A stretch of DNA of 10,439 nucleotides from Sergeia podlipaevii (lineage: Eukaryota > Euglenozoa > Kinetoplastea > Trypanosomatida > Trypanosomatidae): NCBI GenBank assembly GCA_030849805.1, contig JASANZ010001703.1, forward strand, positions 1 to 10,439, read 5' to 3'. Below are positions 1 through 6,700 of the stretch, one piece after another. Every line of letters begins with the position of its first letter. Position 1 is the first letter of the stretch. The position numbers were made by a program, and so were the translations under genes. Below the pieces are notes generated by a model. It saw only the letters and a list, made by a program, of their open reading frames with translations, was not told the origin of the DNA and made no database searches.

Positions 1-235
1 CATAAATTATTAGTAGTACTCCTATTACTAATATTGCCACTCCGAGATGCAGAAAAAAAAAAAAGCTCATAAACGCACGCACAACGCGTAGAGTAAATGG
101 GAAGAGTGCGCACAGCTACGTCCGCTCTCCTCCTTCTTTCCTTTGAAGAAAGGACCTGCAAAGTGAACATGCGCGCAAATACTCCATCTGGCATTTTTGC
201 ATCTGTATCTTATGTGTATATAAGCCATTGTGTTG

Positions 236-251
236 CTAAAAAAAAAAAAAA
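236..251 (-). promoter_or_regulatory. Candidate trans-splice acceptor: T14 directly followed by AG
   Basis: On the minus strand, fourteen T (238-251) run straight into AG (236-237). This is the cleanest polypyrimidine/AG signal in the left flank and would serve the next minus-strand gene off the left edge. By family knowledge, SL trans-splicing uses the first usable AG after such a tract. No transcript evidence is available, and several minus-strand ATGs follow, so the true site may be further on. Confidence 0.45.
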
Positions 252-364
252 GCGGTATACCATCATCGAGCGTATGCTTCAAATGTGAAAAAATTATATA
301 TATTGTCGTAGAAGCAAAGATGGTGAATTAAGCCACAGACATCACCCCAGCCATTCGCATACTA

Positions 365-390
365 CTTGAGAAAAAAAAAGAGAAAAAAAG
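365..390 (-). promoter_or_regulatory. Candidate polypyrimidine tract with AG
   Basis: The minus strand reads a long uninterrupted pyrimidine tract of T runs separated by C (about 369-390), then AAG with AG at 365-366. It is an alternative acceptor for the next gene and a likely signal for polyadenylation of the kinase mRNA upstream of it. Confidence 0.4.
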
Positions 391-574
391 CGTACATATG
401 CAATGAAGCGAACGACAACATGGGGATGCACCGAGTGTATGAAAAGAAGAAGCGAGAGAAGGGGAAACAGCCTAAATCTCTGGCTATTTTGTTGTTGTTG
501 TCTGATACACGCATTTCCCCCTGCTTTTCTTCTAACCCTCTTACCCCCCCCCCCAAATTGAGCGTATGGGAAAC

Positions 575-622
575 CTCCAACATATAAACGCAGAATCGAT
601 AGTGTTAAAAAAAAAAAAAAAA
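575..622 (-). promoter_or_regulatory. T16 tract with first AG 30 bases on
   Basis: Sixteen T on the minus strand (607-622), first AG at 575-576. It lies only about 90 bases after the kinase stop codon, which leaves little room for a 3' UTR, so use as an acceptor is less likely than at 236 or 365. Confidence 0.2.
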
Positions 623-713
623 GGATGTGAAGGCCACACACTCGTCAATACAGGTTTATTACTTTGCATACTATGCTCTCTCTCTGTCTCCCCGTGTTTA
701 TGTACGTACTCCC

Positions 714-3700
714 TTATTTTCTAATAAACCCTGGCATTAAAGCCGCCAATAAGATCCTTTTCCGTAAGCCATCGGCCTGCTCATGTGAGAGTCTGNGGTG
801 AGGGTGTCTGTCTACAATTTCTTTCCATTCGTTTAAGGCTTCCTTTGCAGTTGGTCTGTGCATTGGATGCACGCTCAATAACTTTGACATGAACTGTACA
901 ACATCCTCGCCAACCGTCTTCACTAAATCGCTCGTGTCATGATCCTCTAAGGCGGTTAGCGGTGGTGCGGTGGCGGCTGTATTACCAGGGAGAGATGGCG
1001 AGAAAGGCACAACGGCACTGGTAGCTAGCAGAAAAGCTCTGTTCATGCGGGCTTCGCCAAAGAGGGCCTGTCCAGTAAGCATTTCATAGAGAAGGCACCC
1101 ACACGCCCACATATCCACAGACAGTTCCACGCGGCGCAGCACACCTCTCCATGCACTCAGGTCAGAGAACGATATCACGGGAGAGGTGGTGATGGCGGAC
1201 ATACTCGCTTTGGCACCTGTGCCCCTCTCCTTTGATGATGCTCCAGCTGCAGTCGCTCCTGTCTTCTCCTGCATTGGCACTGGTCCCTTCACTGTTGTGG
1301 TCCGCTGCTGAGACTCACTCCTCTGCCCTTGCCTTTGCTGCTGCTGCTGGTCCTCCAGCAGGCCCCGCAGAACTTGGTACCGTCTGTGAACAAAGAGTAA
1401 CTCGGGAGGCTGCACTGTTTCTGTTCCTTTGCCGAACCCCCAGCGGCCAGCGACAAACCGAGCCTCACCGCCCTCGATATCCCCTAGCAAGGCACGCAGA
1501 TCATCGTCCTCACAGGTGTCGCAGGACCCAAAGTCACCTAGTCGGATGGTGCGGGGTATGTGGTACTGCCGTGGCTTGGCCGAAGAGGCTACCATTACTG
1601 CGCGTTTGGTAACTGAAGAAGAGACTTCTTTGTGGATGAAAACAGTTTGCACGTCATCAATGAAGAGGTTGTCTGCTTTGATATCGCCATGGCGAATATG
1701 ATGCCGGTGCAGGTGAAAAACTGCCTTCAGCACTTGTGTGAACAACGCCGTGCAGATACCAAGAAGAGTAAAAGACGGAGATAACGGAGAGGATGGAGAG
1801 CAAGCAGAAGCTGCAGCCTTTCCACCCGCTGACTGGCACGCCGTCCTCATCAGGGGAGCGCTACCAGGACTACTGGACGCAGAGTTGAAGTTGGCAGTGA
1901 CAGGGGTAATCCTTTGGGTCAGCGCATCACACCCAATGGCATGATGTGACGTTCGCCAGGCATGCAGCGACCCACCCTTGTAATGTGGCATCACAACAAA
2001 GAACTCTGTGTCTGTCGAGCCAAACGTAAGCAGAGAGACAATATGGGGGTGCCCTTGCATGCGGTACATAGCCAACACCTCGCTGTGACACACCGGCAGC
2101 AACTCGCTCGCTGCGCCATGAAGTTGAAAAGGCATCAGTTTGATAGCTAAATCACCGTGTTCTCGAAACAGCTGCCGCTCACGTGCTCGAATTTGCGCTG
2201 CAGCCGCACTCCGTCCTTCGTCCCTTCCTTCCTTGCGCGTATCATTGCCTCTCTCGCCTCTCTGCTCTGCAGAAACAGCGGCAGTAGTAGCAGCGGCCTC
2301 GCCTGTGTCCCCGCCTTCGTACGTAGCAGCAAGCACACTTCCATATCCACCTGCGCCAAGCCTCCTCCTCGCCTTCACTCCATAAAGGCCCTCGCGGCGG
2401 GGCAGCGTTAGCTGGAGTAAGACGTAAAGACCGCATGCAAGCAAAACCCCTTCTTCTTCTTCTGTGTCTTTCATCTCTCTCTGTTGCGAGGACTGATGAT
2501 GCCGCCGCTGAGCTGTTAGCCAGTGCTCCTCTGCCCAAGCCGCGATGCGATCCAGCACCGCGGGCTGCTTGCACTGCCGCATGAATGAATGCAAACCGCA
2601 CAGGACATGAAATGCAGGCGGGCCGTGAGTGCCAGAAGCCACCACGTGCAAGGGAAGAACAGGAGTCACTATCCCTCCGCTGCCGCTGCTGCCGTTGCTC
2701 CGCGCGCTGCTGCTTTTCGCCATGCGGGCACCACCACTGCCACTGCCGCTATGGGTGCCGCCATCACTACCACCAATAGGCAAGGCCAACCCTGCCGCTG
2801 ACGCCGCCGCCGTGCCGCCGTAGTGCGAGCTGTGCTGCCGCATATGGACGAGAGACAGAACTGGCATTGGAGCCTTCCTCTCCGTTAGTGAAGAGACAGT
2901 GTAGGCGTACATGATAGTGCCACTCTCCCTCTGCAGCAGCTGCGTGCCCAGACACAGCACAAGCTCCGCAGCTATCGATGCTGGTAGAAGGCCCCGTGCT
3001 TGCCCCGTGGGTGACGCCGCCCGCCTGTGGGGTTGAGAGGAAGAATTTGCCATCAAAAGAGGTTGCTTGGTGACATGCAGGTGTGAAAGCGGTGTTGCGC
3101 TGCCTGCCGTTGTCGTGAACTGACGATTGCCTTCGCCGACATGAGTGAAAGCAGGAGGAGAAGGAGATGATAGGGCTGCCCGGCCGGCTGCATCACTGGC
3201 AGCACTCGATGTGGAGGCAGAGACGAGCGTCGCATTCCTTTCATCTCCTCTGCCCAAATCTTTGGTCAGTATCGCGTCCTGTGCAGCCCCGGTGTCACCT
3301 GATGAGGTGAAGTACAGCGGCGGCCGCAAGCCTGCGAAGGAAAGTTTCGGTACGATCGGTGGCAAACCCGGGGGTGCCGGAAGTCGGGGCAGTGGGGATG
3401 CAACTCCCCCACGTGTATTCACGCCCAATGGGGTAGATGATTGATTGACACTTTCAGTTTCTTTCGTGCGTATCGCGTCCTGTGCAGCCCCAGTGTCCCC
3501 TGATGAAGTGAAGTACAACGGCGGTCGAAGCCCTACGAAGGATAGCTTCGGCACCACAAAGGGCGGGGGCGACGCGGAAGTGCCAGCGCTCATGGGAGGT
3601 GGTGGTGATGGTCTTGGTGGCAACGCAAACGCTGCGCCAGTGGCAGAAAAGGCGGGCTTGAGGAAGTGAGAGGGAAGCAACGTGCTTGCTGTGCCTTTGT

Positions 3701-6700
3701 TCGTAATATCAGACTTCTTACCATCACTATTGTCCTCCTCATCCTCAAAGTCAATGAATTCCTTGGCCTTGCAGGTAGAATCTTGCCCATCACCGCTGTC
3801 ACTTGAGCTATCGTCCAAGCAGCCCTCCACAGGCCTTGGGGACCACGTAATAACACTATTTTCAGCCGAACGTACTCCTGCCCCGCTGCTTCCTGCGCCT
3901 CCCAAGCCCTCCACGCATGGGGATGCCGTCCCGGTGGTGGCCTCGCTCGAACCTTCGACGCTATCTACCAGAAAACGGGCCAGCACGGACGGAATGGCGA
4001 GCTTGTGAGCGGTGCGATGAGCCTCTGTGTGATGCCAACACAAGTGCCGCAGCGCTCGAAGCAACTCGTACATGTATGTCCACCAAAGCTGCTGTGTGAT
4101 GCCATGAAGAGAGTCGATGCCGCCACTGCCTGTGGCAGCTGTGGTCCAGCAGCGTGGCATGGTCCCGAAAGATGAAGAGGAGATGTTTCCGTGATGGCCA
4201 CTGCCGCTACCAGCACCGCCAGCAGCAGCAGCAGCAGTTACAACAGGAGCAGTGTAGCAGCGCGAGTAGCAGGCCTGTACAAAGCGCAAGAAGAGTAGCC
4301 GCACATAAGTCGTGCAGTAGTTGCGTGACAGTACGCTTGGCCGCGACGGCTGTGATGACCCTTCTGGTAATTGTTCAGCTCGTCGAGTGAAGTCAAGTGG
4401 TTCTGCAGCAGCAGCAGCAGCAGCAGTGGGCGATCCCTGCCGCCCCTTCAACTTCTTGCTCAGTATCTCCTGCACCTGCGCACTAATAGGGATGGTTGCG
4501 AAGGTAATCAGACGTAGCACCTGAATGCGCAGCCAGAAGTCCCCACACAGCCTACGAGCGTCCCTCAGGCTCCTTTGTGAGCGCTGCTGCCTCTGTCGCT
4601 GTGCTGTAAAGGAAGAAGAAGAAGGCAGGGCAGCAGAAGAGGGAAGGGCCATGAACGGCACGCATGTCGCCGAGTGAGCAGCAGCAGCGGCAGCGGCACT
4701 GGCTGTCAGAGTTGGGCTCACACTAGCAGAACTTCCAAAGCGCGCACAGGGCAGTGAAAGCAGCTGTGTGCAGGCCCCGTTAGCAGTGTCCAACAGCAAC
4801 GACACACCAGTCATAATGAAGCGCTGGTGAGCAGTGGGACCAACGCACCCCCGATCCTGAGGCGGGCATCGATCCTGGGAACTGTTTTGTTTGGCGCTAT
4901 CCTCCATATTCTTCACGCCAGCACTACCACCGCCACTCTCACTCTCATCAGCGTCGCGGTGACTGCCATCGTTGGCGTCCTCCAGAAAGCGTGTGAGTAG
5001 TTGTGCATGCACCACCACACGTCGTACATGTAGGCAGCGGTGGAAGCCTTCAAGAGGCCACCACATTGTGTGAGTTGGGGTAAGCACATCACCTGTGCTT
5101 TCCTCAAGCACAAGCGCTTCTTCGGTGTAGTTGCCATTGGTTTCGTTGCTTTGAAGAATAGACGCCGTCGCTGGAGAAGCAAACGAGGAGTTGGTAGCAG
5201 CCGTGACGGTGGTGGTCGTCGTGGTGAGCTTCCTCGGTCTGTCAGAGACGGGATCAGCCACCGCCTGCGTGTCTGCAATAGCCGCCTGTAGCCCTTGAAT
5301 GTCCTCCGTGCTCAGCGTAAACCCACGCTCCATCGCCACCTGCATCACCCGGTTGCAGTGTCTGCCAACGTAAGATTGAACCGTTCTCATCGCGGAGGTA
5401 CTCGCCTGCTTGTCAGCAGAGGCCTTATGTTTGATGCCCCACAAGGGCTGAGACGGTGAAGAAGTGAGAGTTGCAAAGGAAGTGACGAGGAAAGCTGGCT
5501 TGGAGGGAAGATACCAGGCGGCGTGGAGCAAAACGTCTACAATCTCAAGAAAGTAATGCACACACAAGTCCTTCCACGTGAACTCGCCCCCTCGATCACT
5601 TCCCTCTCTTGCGTACTTGTAAGGGTTGTTTGAGGCGCGTCGGTGCTCCATCGCAGCCGTAGCCCCCTCGTTCATCCTATGCCCTCTGCTACCACTGTTG
5701 AGTGCTGGAGATCCAACAGAGCTATCAGCGTCGGGCGTCAGCCAGTCATTGCTACTTACGCTATCTGCGTCAGTGAGGTAGCCTTCATCGCCATCCCAGT
5801 GCAGTTCAGCGCCAATGCCGTCGGCTGCTCCATGCTGTCCTTTTCCCCTCTCGAGAGCTCCACCAGTGGAGGAGGTATACACGCCCGCGCTACTCTCCAC
5901 TGCTGCCACGCTCTGCTCCTCCGGCCGCTCTTCCTCCTCTTCCAAGACAGCAATGTCGTTCAGAAACTTCACCAGAGGCAGAAAAATAAGCTGCTCCGAC
6001 GGCTGCATCAGTTCCGCTTGAATCTGATTGTAAAGCCTTCTCATTCTCTCTTCCATGGCACCGTCGCCCTCAACATCATCGACGTCGCTCGCATGGCCAA
6101 CAGCACCAGCCCCTCCGCTTTGCTTCTCGTAGCGTTTGCCTTGTGAATTCTGCGCTCTCCTTCTCGCCACTGTCACAGCCTTCGCATAGCGTCTGCGCAG
6201 CATCGGTGTGCTGGGCAATATGGCTCTACACAGCTGGGTAAAGTATGCTGCGAGACCTGCCAGATGCCATGTGGCTGCCTCCAACGATTTAGGGCTACGA
6301 TGACCGCAGCGGAGAAGGTGCCACGTTGTGTCAGCAATAGGGCCGAATGCAGCAACCCATTGGATCACAAAAGACGTGGTGGCCGAGGTCATGCCAAGTC
6401 CGCGAGGAATGGCGTCTGTCTCCGTCAAGGGTCCTTGCTTTATGTGCCCCTCACACGCCACATCGCACTCTGTGAGTACAGCGAGAAATAGGGTCGCGAC
6501 GAGTGCATGTTGGCATCGCACAGCAGTAGCAGCGCCTTGTATCATGGTGCGACGCCACGCCCGCAGAACAGGCCCCCACATGCCACTGTGTTGAAACCCA
6601 AAAAGAGAGTCCAATGTCAAAGATGGAGCCCCTTCGAGATCAGCGCCAGACCCATCAGCTGCTTGGTAGTAGCTCACTGCCATCATGACGTTCTGAATTA

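Larger units (their letters stand above)
1..713 (-). other. 3' UTR of the kinase gene and intergenic region to the next gene
   Basis: No convincing coding sequence in either strand; the short frames here are Phe/Lys strings produced by homopolymers. The stretch holds plus-strand A runs at 53-64, 238-251, 371-379 and 607-622, that is poly-T on the minus-strand transcript, plus a C run at 544-554 and a CT-rich stretch at 676-690. In trypanosomatids the poly(A) site of an upstream gene is usually set by the polypyrimidine tract and splice acceptor of the next gene, so the kinase mRNA probably ends somewhere between 713 and about 390. I cannot place it precisely. The next gene, if on the minus strand, starts beyond position 1. 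Confidence 0.7.

Noticed and set aside
8..33. Inverted repeat with 8-bp arms (8-15 and 26-33) at the left edge
   Set aside because: Very AT-rich arms in an AT-rich region at the window edge; chance is likely and no terminator function is expected in this group.
342..641. Minus-strand frame of 99 codons in the left flank
   Set aside because: Composed largely of Phe/Leu strings from T tracts and a Gly run from G11; looks like translated UTR or intergenic sequence.
1232..1612. Plus-strand open frame of 126 codons opposite the kinase domain
   Set aside because: Antisense shadow of clear kinase motifs (DFG and PPE lie opposite it); no independent support.
4200..4430. GCA/GCT repeats considered as CRISPR or transposon-derived repeats
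   Set aside because: Simple in-frame triplet runs inside the gene encoding alanine; no spacers, target-site duplications or mobile-element coding.
5643..6146. Plus-strand open frame of 167 codons
   Set aside because: It lies wholly antisense to the giant gene, has Ser/His/Cys-rich composition typical of the antisense of Ala/Ser-rich coding sequence, and no recognisable domain or splice signal on that strand.
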